Shown: positions 1-8,089 of the stretch, one piece after another | How the letters are laid out: each line of letters opens with the position of its first letter | How positions within the stretch are numbered: position 1 is the stretch's first letter | NCBI RefSeq assembly: GCF_003315415.1 | Contig: NZ_QNSB01000003.1 | Location: forward strand, 186,001-250,000 | Reading direction: 5' to 3' | Source: Brevibacterium sanguinis | GTDB lineage: Bacteria > Actinomycetota > Actinomycetes > Actinomycetales > Brevibacteriaceae | Length of the DNA stretch: 64,000 bases | Position numbers and translations under genes: made by a program | The notes under the pieces: model-generated | What the model was told of the DNA's origin: nothing | Databases searched by the model: none | What the model saw: the letters and a program-made list of their open reading frames with translations, nothing else

Positions 1-1041
1 GTGGAGCTGCTCCCGCGCATCCTCCATGGCGTCGACTCGGTCGACACCTCGACGACGATCGCGGGCAGCCGGGCAGCGCTTCCCTTTGGCATCGCGCCGA
101 CCGGCTACACCCGGCTCATGCACGCCGAGGGCGAGATCGGCGGTGTGCGCGCGGCGACGCGGGCCCGGATCCCCTTCACCCTGTCGACGATGGGCACCCG
201 GTCCCTCGAGGAAGTCGCTCAGGCGGCACCGGATTCCACCCGGTGGTTCCAGCTCTACCTGTGGAAGGATCGCGAGCGCAGCCTCGACCTCCTCCGGCGC
301 GCCGAGGCGGCGGGCTACGACACCCTGCTCGTCACCGTCGACACCCCGATCACGGGACTGCGACTGCGCGACGCCCGCAACGGTCTGGCGATCCCTCCCC
401 GGCTCACCCTGAGCACGATCCTCGATGCCTCCTACCGGCCCGGCTGGTGGTTCAACTTCCTCACCACCGATCCACCGAAGTACGCGAGCCTGTCGACCAC
501 CTCGACGACCCTGGCCGAGCTCACGGCCTCGATGTTCGATCCGACGCTGGGCTTCGACGACCTGCGCTGGATCCGCGAGCAGTGGTCGGGGCGGCTCTTC
601 GTCAAGGGCGTCCTCACCGCCGAGGATGCCCGACAATCCGCATCCCTCGGTGCCGACGGCCTCATCGTGTCGAACCATGGCGGACGGCAGCTCGACCAGG
701 CTCCGCCCTCGCTGACCGCGCTGTCCGAGGTCCGGGAGGCCGTCGGCGAGGACATGGAGATCATCCTCGACTCCGGGATCATGTCCGGCACCGATGTGGT
801 CACCGCTCTCTGCGCCGGTGCCGACTTCGTTCTCATCGGCCGCGCCTACCTCTACGGACTCATGGCCGGCGGCCGGCGCGGCGTCGAGCGCGTCATCGAG
901 CTCCTCTCCGCGGAGATCCGCACGGCGATGGGCCTGATGGGAGCCGCGACCATCGCCGATCTGGGCCCGCACCTCGTCCGGGGACTGCCCGTGCCGCCGC
1001 CGGCCGGAGTTGTCCGCCCGTCATCCGAGCCGCAGCGCTGA
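1..1041 (+). CDS. FMN-dependent alpha-hydroxy-acid oxidase/dehydrogenase (5' end outside window)
   Basis: This is the C-terminal 346 residues of an LldD/glycolate-oxidase family TIM barrel, which oxidises L-2-hydroxyacids such as L-lactate to 2-oxoacids with FMN. The motif SNHGGRQLD (about residue 225) carries the family's catalytic histidine and substrate arginine. LDSGIMSGTDVV and FVLIGRAYLYG are the FMN-phosphate-binding end of the barrel. The window begins in an open frame with GTG, which is probably an internal valine because family members have about 40-60 more N-terminal residues. The exact substrate cannot be read from the sequence. A strong palindrome follows the stop. Confidence 0.9.
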   Translation: MELLPRILHGVDSVDTSTTIAGSRAALPFGIAPTGYTRLMHAEGEIGGVRAATRARIPFTLSTMGTRSLEEVAQAAPDSTRWFQLYLWKDRERSLDLLRRAEAAGYDTLLVTVDTPITGLRLRDARNGLAIPPRLTLSTILDASYRPGWWFNFLTTDPPKYASLSTTSTTLAELTASMFDPTLGFDDLRWIREQWSGRLFVKGVLTAEDARQSASLGADGLIVSNHGGRQLDQAPPSLTALSEVREAVGEDMEIILDSGIMSGTDVVTALCAGADFVLIGRAYLYGLMAGGRRGVERVIELLSAEIRTAMGLMGAATIADLGPHLVRGLPVPPPAGVVRPSSEPQR

Positions 1042-1058
1042 GGCCACTTGGGGCCGCT

Positions 1059-1110
1059 ACCGAGAAGTGCAGACGCGCGCCACTTCTGGCGCCCCTCTGC
1101 ACTTCTCGGT
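1059..1110. repeat. 15-bp perfect inverted repeat, possible terminator or dispersed palindrome
   Basis: The arms ACCGAGAAGTGCAGA (1059-1073) and its exact reverse complement (1096-1110) flank a 22-nt loop. It lies 17 bp after the hydroxyacid oxidase stop and could stop transcription. There is no T-tract, and the long perfect arms also look like an interspersed palindromic element. Confidence 0.7.
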
Positions 1111-1119
1111 CGCGAACAT

Positions 1120-1162
1120 GCCGGGCCACCAGCCCTGGCGCCCGCCTCCGACGTCGGCGTGA
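1120..1162. repeat. 43-nt repeat, copy 1 (partner at 4699-4741)
   Basis: By hand alignment 38 of 43 bases match 4699-4741 without gaps. This copy is intergenic, directly beside the palindrome at 1059-1110. The other copy forms the last codons of the FAD monooxygenase. Confidence 0.7.
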
Positions 1163-1393
1163 TCACTGGAGCGCGGCGAACGCCTTCTTGGTCTCGCGGT
1201 ACCAGCCCATCGCCTTCAGCGGATGCCGCCAGCGGTTCTTCATCTGCTCGTGGGCGGGCAGGTGAGCGGTGTCGCCTTGGCGGACGGCCTCGCGCAGGTG
1301 CCGGTCCTGTGCCTTGATCATCTCGTCGGCTGACTCACCACGGATGTCCGCGTCGCACACGCCGCCGAGCTGTCGGCAGGTCATGGTCTTCAT
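1163..1393 (-). CDS. DUF1059 family small protein
   Basis: A 76-residue soluble protein beginning MKTMTCRQLGG, with the family's typical opening (M-K-x-M-x-C-R-x-L-G-G-x-C) followed by a GES-ADEMI-AQDRHL helix. DUF1059 members are small conserved proteins of unknown function. An AGAAGGGA ribosome site lies about 7 nt before the ATG. Two cysteines (near residues 6 and 13) could bind a metal, but that is speculation. It is followed on the same strand by no other gene; the DUF1801 gene lies upstream. Confidence 0.75.
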   Translation of the reverse strand: MKTMTCRQLGGVCDADIRGESADEMIKAQDRHLREAVRQGDTAHLPAHEQMKNRWRHPLKAMGWYRETKKAFAALQ

Positions 1394-1438
1394 GCTGTTG
1401 TCCCTTCTGATGTGGTCATCGGAGTGATTGGCACTCGC

Positions 1439-1915
1439 TCAGCCGACTGCACGCCGGAGGAGCGCTTCGATCTGCCTCTCGACGTCCTCGGTGATCTCGA
1501 GGATGGCGAAACTCGCCGGCCACATCGCACCGTCGTCGAGCCGTGCCCCGTCGCTGAAGCCGAGCGTCGCGTAGCGCGCCTTGAACTTCGCGGCAGGCTG
1601 GAAGAAGCACACGATAGTGCCGTCGAGTGCATAGGCGGGCATTCCGTACCACAGTTTCGACGTCAGCTGCGGGGCGCTCTTCGTCACGATCGCATGGATC
1701 CTCCGTGCGATGTCCCGATCGCGACCCTCCAGTTCCTCGATCTTGGCGACCACGGACTGCTCGGCTTCGGTGGTCTTCTGTGCTGCGGACCGGCGCTTCC
1801 GCGCGGCGCGTGTCTCTCGCGCACGCTCCTTCATCGCCGCGCGTTCCTCGGCGGTGAAGGGCCCCGAAACGTCTGCGGTGTCGCTCGTCTGTCCGGTTCG
1901 CGTGTCGGTGGTCAT
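1439..1915 (-). CDS. DUF1801 (YdhG-like) family protein
   Basis: The protein has a charged N-terminal half rich in Ala, Arg, Lys and Glu (probable coiled coil around residues 18-55), then a DUF1801-type fold seen in KLWYGMPAYALDG, VCFFQPAAKFKARYATLGF and the C-terminal helix. The family has a small alpha/beta fold and no firmly known reaction. The ATG at 1915 is preferred because the protein then opens MTTDTRTG. An in-frame ATG at 1936 would add seven residues. Function unknown. Confidence 0.7.
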   Translation of the reverse strand: MTTDTRTGQTSDTADVSGPFTAEERAAMKERARETRAARKRRSAAQKTTEAEQSVVAKIEELEGRDRDIARRIHAIVTKSAPQLTSKLWYGMPAYALDGTIVCFFQPAAKFKARYATLGFSDGARLDDGAMWPASFAILEITEDVERQIEALLRRAVG

Positions 1916-2031
1916 GATTGCGGGTGGTCCTTTCATCCGGGTGATTTCTGGCAGTTAGCGGCACGGAGAGTGCCGTTGCAGTCGAGTGTGCGCCGGAGAA
2001 CGGTATTTGTCAACGGCACGGGGTGTGTCGG

Positions 2032-2037
2032 TACTAT
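2032..2037 (+). promoter_or_regulatory. -10 box TACTAT of a leaderless promoter
   Basis: TACTAT ends 6 nt before the ATG at 2044. A TTGTCA -35 candidate sits at 2007-2012 with a 19-nt spacer. Transcription should start at or next to the start codon. Confidence 0.65.
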
Positions 2038-2043
2038 GTGGTC

Positions 2044-2667
2044 ATGGTCAGCCCGAAGCATTCGTCTTCGCCGTCACCGACGGCAGCATCCCGAGAGCCG
2101 CGGCGACGCGGTGCGGAGCGGACTCGTCAGCTGTTGGAGGTCACGCTCGAGATCGCGGCAGAGGAGGGGTACCGTGGTCTGACCATCGAGGCGGTCGCAC
2201 GACGCGCGAAGGTCGGGAAGCACACGATCTATCGGCGCTGGCCGTCCATCACCCAGCTGCTTCTGGACGCACTGAACCACGTGTGGATCAGCGATCTCGA
2301 CTACCACACAGAGGGCAGCATCCGCACGGACCTTCGTGAGCAGTTCCTGCGGTCCAGCCATGCATTGTCGACTCCGCCGATCGGGCCCATCTACCGGGCT
2401 GTCATCGCCGAGGCGCAGGCGGACCCCGCGATGCGAACGATCTTGCACGAGACATTCCTTGCGACCGTGGAGCGGCGGACCCTGGATCGCCTTCTCCTGG
2501 CCCAGCGCAACCGCGAACTGGATCCCGATGCGGATCTGACGATCGCCGCCGAGGTGCTTGCCGGAACCCTCTACTATCGTTGGCTGCTCACACCGCGACC
2601 GATCGACGAACAGGTCATCGACGGAGTGATCGACATGTTCCTCTCGGCCTACGGCGGGCCCGAGTAG
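2044..2667 (+). CDS. TetR/AcrR family transcriptional regulator
   Basis: A 207-residue repressor-type protein. The N-terminal helix-turn-helix reads RTRQLLEVTLEIAAEEGYRG, then IEAVARRAKVGKHTIYRRW, matching the TetR DNA-binding domain (about residues 25-70). The C-terminal ligand domain has the YxRWLLTPRP-type end of the TetR_C_11 group. The ATG at 2044 is chosen over 2023 because it lies 6 nt after a good -10 box and there is no ribosome site. No target gene is adjacent on the same strand, so its ligand and regulon are unknown. Confidence 0.88.
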   Translation: MVSPKHSSSPSPTAASREPRRRGAERTRQLLEVTLEIAAEEGYRGLTIEAVARRAKVGKHTIYRRWPSITQLLLDALNHVWISDLDYHTEGSIRTDLREQFLRSSHALSTPPIGPIYRAVIAEAQADPAMRTILHETFLATVERRTLDRLLLAQRNRELDPDADLTIAAEVLAGTLYYRWLLTPRPIDEQVIDGVIDMFLSAYGGPE

Positions 2668-2717
2668 ACGACCTACAGCTCTGCCGATTCACCACGGTCG
2701 CACGCGGTCCGGCGGAG

Positions 2718-3332
2718 TCAGGCCTCGATCAGACGCCTGAGCAGCCGGAACTGATCGGCGACGAGGCCACTGTCCCATGCCGCGTCGATTCCGCCCGGTC
2801 CCTGCGCCTGGCGCAGAGACCATTCGTCGAACGACCTGAGCAGGGACTGGACGCCGAGGGCCTGCAGCTCCTGTGGGCACTCGGCATCGACGGCACCGCT
2901 GCGGCGGCCGATCTCGAGGACCTCGGTCAGCCAGGCGTCGACGACGGCACCCGCCTGCTCGACCGCCGGGTGCTCGCGGTGGGCGGAGAAGATCCGCCAC
3001 AACAGGTTGAGGGCGGTGCTGCGCGGCCAGACCTCGACGGCGTCCCTCCACACCCGTTCGGCCGTCGCCCAGAAATCCCCGGCGAAGTCCTCGACCGCGG
3101 GAGGGGGCCAGTCCGCCCGTGCCTCGGCGATGAGCTCGGTGACGACGAGTCCGAGCAGCTCCTCCTTGGACTCGACGACATGGTAGAAGGAGCTCTTGCT
3201 CATCCGGCAGGAGGTGACGATGCGGTTGAGGGAGGCCTCGGCGAAAGAATGCGCGGCGAACTCCGCGGCGGCGGCGGCGATGAGAGCCTCCCGCTTCGGT
3301 GCGGCCATCCGTGAGAAGGGGGTCGTGGGCAC
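2718..3332 (-). CDS. TetR family regulator of the adjacent FAD monooxygenase
   Basis: A 204-residue TetR protein with HTH residues LNRIVTSCRMSKSSFYHVV near positions 36-56. The predicted GTG start at 3332 follows a TAGGAT -10 box by 6 nt, so the mRNA is probably leaderless. It is divergent from the FAD monooxygenase at 3437. Two matching palindromes lie between the genes, one over the likely -35 region of the monooxygenase and one at its transcript start. The simplest reading is a repressor relieved by the monooxygenase substrate, which is not identified. Confidence 0.9.
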   Translation of the reverse strand: MPTTPFSRMAAPKREALIAAAAAEFAAHSFAEASLNRIVTSCRMSKSSFYHVVESKEELLGLVVTELIAEARADWPPPAVEDFAGDFWATAERVWRDAVEVWPRSTALNLLWRIFSAHREHPAVEQAGAVVDAWLTEVLEIGRRSGAVDAECPQELQALGVQSLLRSFDEWSLRQAQGPGGIDAAWDSGLVADQFRLLRRLIEA

Positions 3333-3338
3333 GACCTC

Positions 3339-3344
3339 ATCCTA
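3339..3344 (-). promoter_or_regulatory. -10 box TAGGAT of leaderless TetR promoter
   Basis: On the minus strand TAGGAT is followed by 6 nt and then the GTG start at 3332. Confidence 0.6.
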
Positions 3345-3362
3345 GCAATCGGAACTCCGTCG

Positions 3363-3421
3363 TGGACCGGCTGGTCCAGGCGGCGCGGGTGGTGATACGC
3401 TGATGTGGACCAACCGGTCCA
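3363..3421. promoter_or_regulatory. Paired TetR operators (TGGACC-N4-GGTCCA)
   Basis: Two perfect palindromes share the same arms: 3363-3378 (spacer GGCT) and 3406-3421 (spacer AACC, extended to GTGGACC...GGTCCAC at 3405-3422). Their centres are 43 bp apart, about four helical turns. A TACGCT -10 candidate for the monooxygenase lies at 3396-3401, between the two sites. The ribosome site GGAGGGG is at 3428-3434. Confidence 0.85.
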
Positions 3422-3436
3422 CACCTTGGAGGGGCA

Positions 3437-4741
3437 ATGATCATCCCGCGTTCGGTGGATGAGCAGTACGCAGCCGCGGCCGGTGACGAGGTGCGCATCC
3501 TCATCGTCGGCGGGGGCATCGCCGGAATCACCCTGGCCCAGCTGCTGCGTGCCCGGGGCAGGCACCCGGTCCTCATCGAGCGCTCGCCCGACCTCGCCCG
3601 CATGACCGATGACAACCATGCCGGCTACATGCTCGCGCTCATGCCCATGGTCGATCCCGTGTTCACCGAGCTCGAGGTCTGGGACGAGTACCGGGAGCGC
3701 AGCGTCGAGATCGACCGCTACACCTTCCACTCCCGGACCGGGGACGTCATTCGCAGCGATCGCCTCGGGCGGCTGCTCGACCCGTACGGCGAGTACCGGG
3801 GCATCGCCCGCGGTGCTCTCATCGACGTGCTCGCCACCGCCGACTGCCCGATCGCCTTCGGTACCACGGTGACCGATCTGAGCGAGGACGAGACCGTCAC
3901 GGTGGAGCTCGAGACGGCGGCGAGCGAACCGGACCCGACGGACGCCGAGGCGACGAGCCTCATGGAGGAGTTCGACCTCGTCGTCATCGCCGACGGGCTG
4001 AACTCCCGCACCCGTCGGTTCGTCCCCGGGGGCAGATCCCTCGGTTCCGTCGACACCGCGTGGGGAGGATGGGTCGCATGGGCGCCGGCCGACGCCGATC
4101 CGCGCGACGGCAGCGAGCTCTGGGGCGACGGGTTCTTCCTCGGCGCCTATCCCGTCAAGGACCGGATCGGGATCTTCCTCGGCTGCCCGGATTCTCGGCA
4201 GCCACTGGGACCGCGCCGCTTCGCCGCGGAGGTGCGCGGGAAGCTGGAGAACCTCAGTCCGCGCCTCGATTCCGCCCTCACCGCCGTCGCCGAGGCGGAC
4301 GATCCCTTCTTCTGGCCCCTCCGTGACGCCCGGACCTCGCGGTGGGCGACCGGGCGCACCGTGCTGCTCGGCGATGCCGCGGCCGGCTTCCTGCCCACCG
4401 CGGGCATCGGGGCAGGGATGGCGATGGAATCGGCGTGGGCATTGGGCCGACGGCTGGCCGAGACGGATCGGCGGTCGCTGCCGGATGATCTGCGCGCCTA
4501 TGAACAAGGGCAGCGACCCCGGGTCGAGTCCGCGCAGGACAACTCGCGGCAGCTCGCCGGGCTCATGTTCTCCGATTCGACGATCCTGGCCGTCCTGCGG
4601 GAGAAGCTCCTCGGACTCCTCAGCGTCAAGGTCGCACTGAAGCCGATCATCGCGCTGCTGGACACTCCCGCTGCGGCCAGCGCCGACAACCCGAGCTTGC
4701 CGGGCCCTCAGCCCTGGCGCCCGACGCCGACGCCGGCGTGA
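3437..4741 (+). CDS. FAD-dependent aromatic-type monooxygenase
   Basis: A 434-residue group A flavoprotein hydroxylase (FAD_binding_3 type). The dinucleotide fold is VRILIVGGGIAGITLAQLL (residues 19-37, GxGxxG variant GGGIAG) and the second FAD motif is VLLGDAAAGFLPTAGIGAGMAME (around 310-335). A middle segment YRGIARGALIDVL is typical of squalene/salicylate-hydroxylase relatives. The start has a strong GGAGGGG site 2 nt upstream. It is controlled by the divergent TetR. The last codons (LPGPQPWRP...) are encoded by the 43-nt repeat also present at 1120-1162, so the C-terminal tail may be repeat-derived. Substrate unknown. Confidence 0.87.
   Translation: MIIPRSVDEQYAAAAGDEVRILIVGGGIAGITLAQLLRARGRHPVLIERSPDLARMTDDNHAGYMLALMPMVDPVFTELEVWDEYRERSVEIDRYTFHSRTGDVIRSDRLGRLLDPYGEYRGIARGALIDVLATADCPIAFGTTVTDLSEDETVTVELETAASEPDPTDAEATSLMEEFDLVVIADGLNSRTRRFVPGGRSLGSVDTAWGGWVAWAPADADPRDGSELWGDGFFLGAYPVKDRIGIFLGCPDSRQPLGPRRFAAEVRGKLENLSPRLDSALTAVAEADDPFFWPLRDARTSRWATGRTVLLGDAAAGFLPTAGIGAGMAMESAWALGRRLAETDRRSLPDDLRAYEQGQRPRVESAQDNSRQLAGLMFSDSTILAVLREKLLGLLSVKVALKPIIALLDTPAAASADNPSLPGPQPWRPTPTPA
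4699..4741. repeat. 43-nt repeat, copy 2, inside the monooxygenase 3' end
   Basis: It matches 1120-1162 at 38 of 43 positions, including the GTGA that contains the stop codon here. It encodes the final Pro-rich tail of the monooxygenase. Confidence 0.7.
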
Positions 4742-4849
4742 GTCTGCTCACAGGGTGATTGCGAGTCCGGCCCGTGCGGTCGGCGTGTGGTAGGAATGTC
4801 CAGGATGTCCGCAGGAGACACACGCCGCTCGATGACCCAAGGATGCACG

Positions 4850-6331
4850 ATGAACGACACAGCCACCTCGGCGACAGGCGAACGGGAACTCAAGCGCGGC
4901 CTGCGGGCGCGTCACCTCCAGATGATCGCGATCGGCGGGGCCATCGGCACCGGGCTGTTCCTCGGCTCCGGTGGAACGATCTCCCAGGCCGGACCCGGCG
5001 GTGCCCTGCTCGCCTATGCCGCGATCGGCATCATGGTGCTCTTCGTCATGCAGTCGCTCGGTGAGCTGTCCACGCACCTGCCGGTCGCCGGTTCCTTCCA
5101 CACGTACGGAACGAAGTACGTCAGCCCCTCATTCGGCTTCGCGATGGGCTGGAACTATTGGTTCAACTGGGCGATCACCCTGGCCGCCGAGCTCGTCGCA
5201 GCCGGTGTCATCATGTCGTTCTGGCTGCCCGACGTCCCCTCCTGGGTCTGGGCGGCGGTCTTCCTCGCCCTGCTCACCGGGCTCAACTTCCTCTCCGCGA
5301 AGGCCTTCGGCGAGGGCGAGTTCTGGTTCGCCGCGATCAAGGTCGCCGCCGTGCTCGCCTTCCTCGTCCTCGGCGTGCTGATGATCGCAGGGATCATCGG
5401 CGGCGAGTCCCCGGGGCTGAGCAACTGGACGACGGGCGAGGCGCCGTTCGCCGGCGGCTGGGTCTCGATCATCAGCGTATTCATGATCGCCGGGTTCTCG
5501 TTCCAGGGCACCGAGCTCGTCGGCGTCACCGCGGGGGAGTCGAACGACCCCCGCCGGGACATGCCCAAGGCGATCCGCACCGTGTTCTGGCGCATCATGC
5601 TCTTCTACATCGGTGCGATCATCGTCATCGGCTTCCTGCTGCCCTACACCGACCCCTCCCTGCTCGCCGCGGCGGACAACGAGGACATCACCGCCTCACC
5701 GTTCACCCTCGTCTTCGAGCGGGCCGGCATCGCGGTGGCCGCGAGCGTCATGAACGCGGTCATCCTCACCGCGATCCTCTCCGCGGGCAACTCCGGTCTC
5801 TACGCGTCGACCCGCATGCTCTACGCGATGGCCAAGGAGGGCACCGCGCCGAGGCTGTTCGCCCGCCTCAACGAGCGCGGCGTCCCCGTCATGGCCCTGC
5901 TCGCGACGGCGATCATCGGCCTCTTCGGCTTCCTCTCCGAGGTGATGGGCGACGGCGGCGCCTACACCTGGCTCATCAATGTCTCCGGGCTCTCCGGCTT
6001 CATCGTCTGGGCGGGCATCGCGCTGTGCCACTTCCGGTTCCGCCGCGCCTACCTCGCCCAGGGCGGGCGGCTGGCCGATCTGCCCTACCGGGCGCCGCTG
6101 TTCCCCGTCGGCCCGATCATCGCGCTGATCATGCTCGTCATCGTCATCGTCGGCCAGAACCTCCAGGCCGTCGTGGACGGGCAGATCCTCGAGGTCGCCT
6201 CGGCGTACATCGGCCTGCCGGCATTCGCTCTGCTGTGGCTGGTGCACCGGATCGTCACCGGTCGCCGGTCGGCCGTCGTCGGTCTCGAGGAGATGGACGT
6301 CTCCGGTCTCGAGGTCCGGCCCGCGGACTGA
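4850..6331 (+). CDS. Amino-acid permease of the APC superfamily (LysP-like)
   Basis: A 493-residue, 12-helix secondary transporter. The first helix has the APC signature [14 protein letters not shown], the substrate-binding region of amino-acid permeases. [33 protein letters not shown] in the middle closely resembles the helix 6 to loop region of lysine permeases, so uptake of a basic amino acid is the best guess. The ATG at 4850 has AAGGA 6 nt upstream; the open frame extends to 4787 but without a ribosome site. It stands alone between the monooxygenase and an iron-controlled gene. Confidence 0.88.
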   Translation: [493 protein letters not shown]

Positions 6332-6385
6332 CTCCTGCCGAAGTCCGGCGGTTTGACGCAGCCGAGGTTCGGCCCGCGGGCTGAC
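6311..6385. repeat. 22-nt direct repeat spanning the permease stop codon
   Basis: GAGGTCCGGCCCGCGGACTG plus AC (6311-6332) recurs at 6364-6385 with 20 of 22 identical bases, 53 bp away. The first copy encodes the final EVRPAD-stop of the permease. The second would read EVRPAG-stop in another frame. Confidence 0.6.
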
Positions 6386-6428
6386 CGAGCGAACGGCGCA
6401 CCGCGGTCGGAGAACGGAATCCTTGGGT

Positions 6429-6449
6429 TAAGATAGGCACGCCTAACTT
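6429..6449 (+). promoter_or_regulatory. DtxR/IdeR-type iron box with -10 element
   Basis: AAGATAGGC-AC-GCCTAACTT (6430-6449) is an inverted repeat with one mismatch per 9-nt arm, matching the iron-box pattern of DtxR/IdeR/DmdR repressors. TAAGAT (6429-6434) is a plausible overlapping -10 box, so iron-loaded repressor would block the promoter of the following lipoprotein gene. Confidence 0.75.
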
Positions 6450-6466
6450 CGAGGAAGGATCCCTTC

Positions 6467-7420
6467 ATGCGCCGAACGCTTGCTCCGCTGCTCGCACTCG
6501 CCATTGTCCTCTCCGGCTGCTCCGGCGGCTCCACCGAGGAGAACCCGACCGGCGCCACCGTGGACACCAAGTTCGGCCCCGTCGAGGTTCCCGCCGATCC
6601 GCAGCGGGTCGTCGCCCTCGGATGGGGTGATGCAGAGACGGCTCTGGCGCTCGGAGTCGAACCGGTCGGCGCCTCCGACTGGGTGGAGTTCGGCGGCACG
6701 GGCGTCGGCCCCTGGGCGGAGGACCTCTACACCGAGGCGCCGGAGATCATCGGAACCATGGAGCCCGACTTCGAGGCGATCGCGGCTCTCGAACCCGACC
6801 TCATCCTCGACGTCAAGGCGTCCGGCGAGCAGGAGCGCTATGACCGGCTGAGCGAGATCGCGCCGACGGTCGGGGTGCCCGAGGGCGGAGACAGCTACCT
6901 GACGACGATGGAGCAGCAGGTGACGATGATCGCCGAGGCGCTGGGCCGGGAGGACGAGGGCGCGCAGGCGTTGGAGAGGATCGAGGAGGAGTTCGCGACC
7001 GCCCGCAGCGAGCACCCCGAGTTCGAGGGGAGGTCGGTGACCGTGGCCGCCAAGACCTCCGAGGGGTGGGGAGCCTATGTCGAAGAGTCGGAGCGGGTGC
7101 AGTTCATGGAGAAGCTCGGATTCGAGCAGTCGGAGACGATCGCCGCGCTGCAGCCCGAGGGATTCACGGCTCCCGTCTCCGAGGAGAACCTCGATCAGCT
7201 CGACGCCGACCTCCTCGTCGTCTTCCCCATCTACATCCCCGTCGCCGAGGTGACGTCCTCACCCGGCTTCGAGTCGATTCCCGCGGTCGCCGACGGCCGT
7301 GCCATCGTCTTCACCGACGAGCAGGACGCCCTGCGCAAGGCCTTCTCCCTCAACTCGATCCTCTCCGCGTCCTATGCGATCGACGAGATCTCAGGGCTCG
7401 CCTCGACCGCGCTGAGGTGA
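6467..7420 (+). CDS. Iron-siderophore ABC transporter substrate-binding lipoprotein
   Basis: A 317-residue class III (FecB/FhuD-like) binding protein. The signal sequence ends in the lipobox LSGC (Cys at residue 18), so it is anchored outside the membrane. The fold opens with FGPVEVPADPQRVVALGWGDAETALALG, and EPDFEAIAALEPDLILDV is the usual first-lobe motif. AGGAAGGA precedes the ATG by about 8 nt. It has its own iron box and no adjacent permease, so it probably delivers a ferric siderophore to the FecCD-type importer at 10937-14045 or one outside the window. Confidence 0.9.
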   Translation: MRRTLAPLLALAIVLSGCSGGSTEENPTGATVDTKFGPVEVPADPQRVVALGWGDAETALALGVEPVGASDWVEFGGTGVGPWAEDLYTEAPEIIGTMEPDFEAIAALEPDLILDVKASGEQERYDRLSEIAPTVGVPEGGDSYLTTMEQQVTMIAEALGREDEGAQALERIEEEFATARSEHPEFEGRSVTVAAKTSEGWGAYVEESERVQFMEKLGFEQSETIAALQPEGFTAPVSEENLDQLDADLLVVFPIYIPVAEVTSSPGFESIPAVADGRAIVFTDEQDALRKAFSLNSILSASYAIDEISGLASTALR

Positions 7421-7451
7421 CCAGGCCGCCCCGGACCGACCAGCCCGCCCC

Positions 7452-7488
7452 GAACCGGCCAGGCCGACCTGAACCGGCCAGGCCGACC
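7452..7488. repeat. Tandem 19-bp repeat
   Basis: GAACCGGCCAGGCCGACC occurs at 7452-7469 and again at 7471-7488. A degenerate related unit lies just upstream (7421-7450). It fills the gap between two convergent genes. Confidence 0.75.
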
Positions 7489-7499
7489 CTGTCCTCGCC

Positions 7500-7970
7500 T
7501 CAGCCGTCCCAGGCCGGTGCCGCGGTCCACGCCTCGAGGCCGATGTCGATGATCTGGGCGTGGCGGATCTGCGGCAGCGAGGAGATCGGCAGCCATTCGG
7601 CGCGGTCGGTCGTGCCGTCGACCTCGAGGGTGCCGAGCTCCCCGCCGACGATCCGCGCCTCGTAGACGATGCGCACTCCCTTGAACGGCCGCGGGCCGTC
7701 CTCCCCGCGCCGAGGCTGACGGCTCGTGCCGTTGAACGTGTGCGTCGTCAGCGGTCGGAGGAGCTCGGCGTCGAACCCGGTCTCCTCCTTGACCTCCCTG
7801 ATCGTCGCCTCCTCGATGCCCTCCTCGAACTCGACACCGCCGCCGGGAAGCGTCCACAGGGCGTGGGAGGAGTCGTGGCCCCCGTTGAACCAGCTGAGGA
7901 GGATCTCCCGGTCCTCGTTGACGATCACGGCGTACCCGGCCAGCCGGGTGTCGTATTCGAAGAACTGCAT
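7500..7970 (-). CDS. NUDIX hydrolase
   Basis: A 156-residue pyrophosphohydrolase. The Nudix box is complete: GGGVEFEEGIEEATIREVKEETGF (about residues 43-66) fits G-x5-E-x7-REUxEExGU, so the metal-binding glutamates are present. Substrates in this family range from damaged nucleotides to sugar nucleotides and cannot be inferred here. The ATG lies 6 nt after a TAGTCT -10 box on the minus strand, indicating a leaderless mRNA. It converges on the siderophore-binding lipoprotein. Confidence 0.9.
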   Translation of the reverse strand: MQFFEYDTRLAGYAVIVNEDREILLSWFNGGHDSSHALWTLPGGGVEFEEGIEEATIREVKEETGFDAELLRPLTTHTFNGTSRQPRRGEDGPRPFKGVRIVYEARIVGGELGTLEVDGTTDRAEWLPISSLPQIRHAQIIDIGLEAWTAAPAWDG

Positions 7971-7976
7971 GGGCCC

Positions 7977-7982
7977 AGACTA
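7977..7982 (-). promoter_or_regulatory. -10 box TAGTCT of leaderless NUDIX promoter
   Basis: TAGTCT, then 6 nt, then ATG at 7970 on the minus strand. Confidence 0.6.
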
Positions 7983-8089
7983 CCCGTGAGTACCGACGCC
8001 GGCCCCTGGTCGCCGAAGCATGGGAGATGTAGTGTGAAATGTGCTGCGGCCCACCTGAGTGGACAACGACCCGAACGAAGGATGCACGG

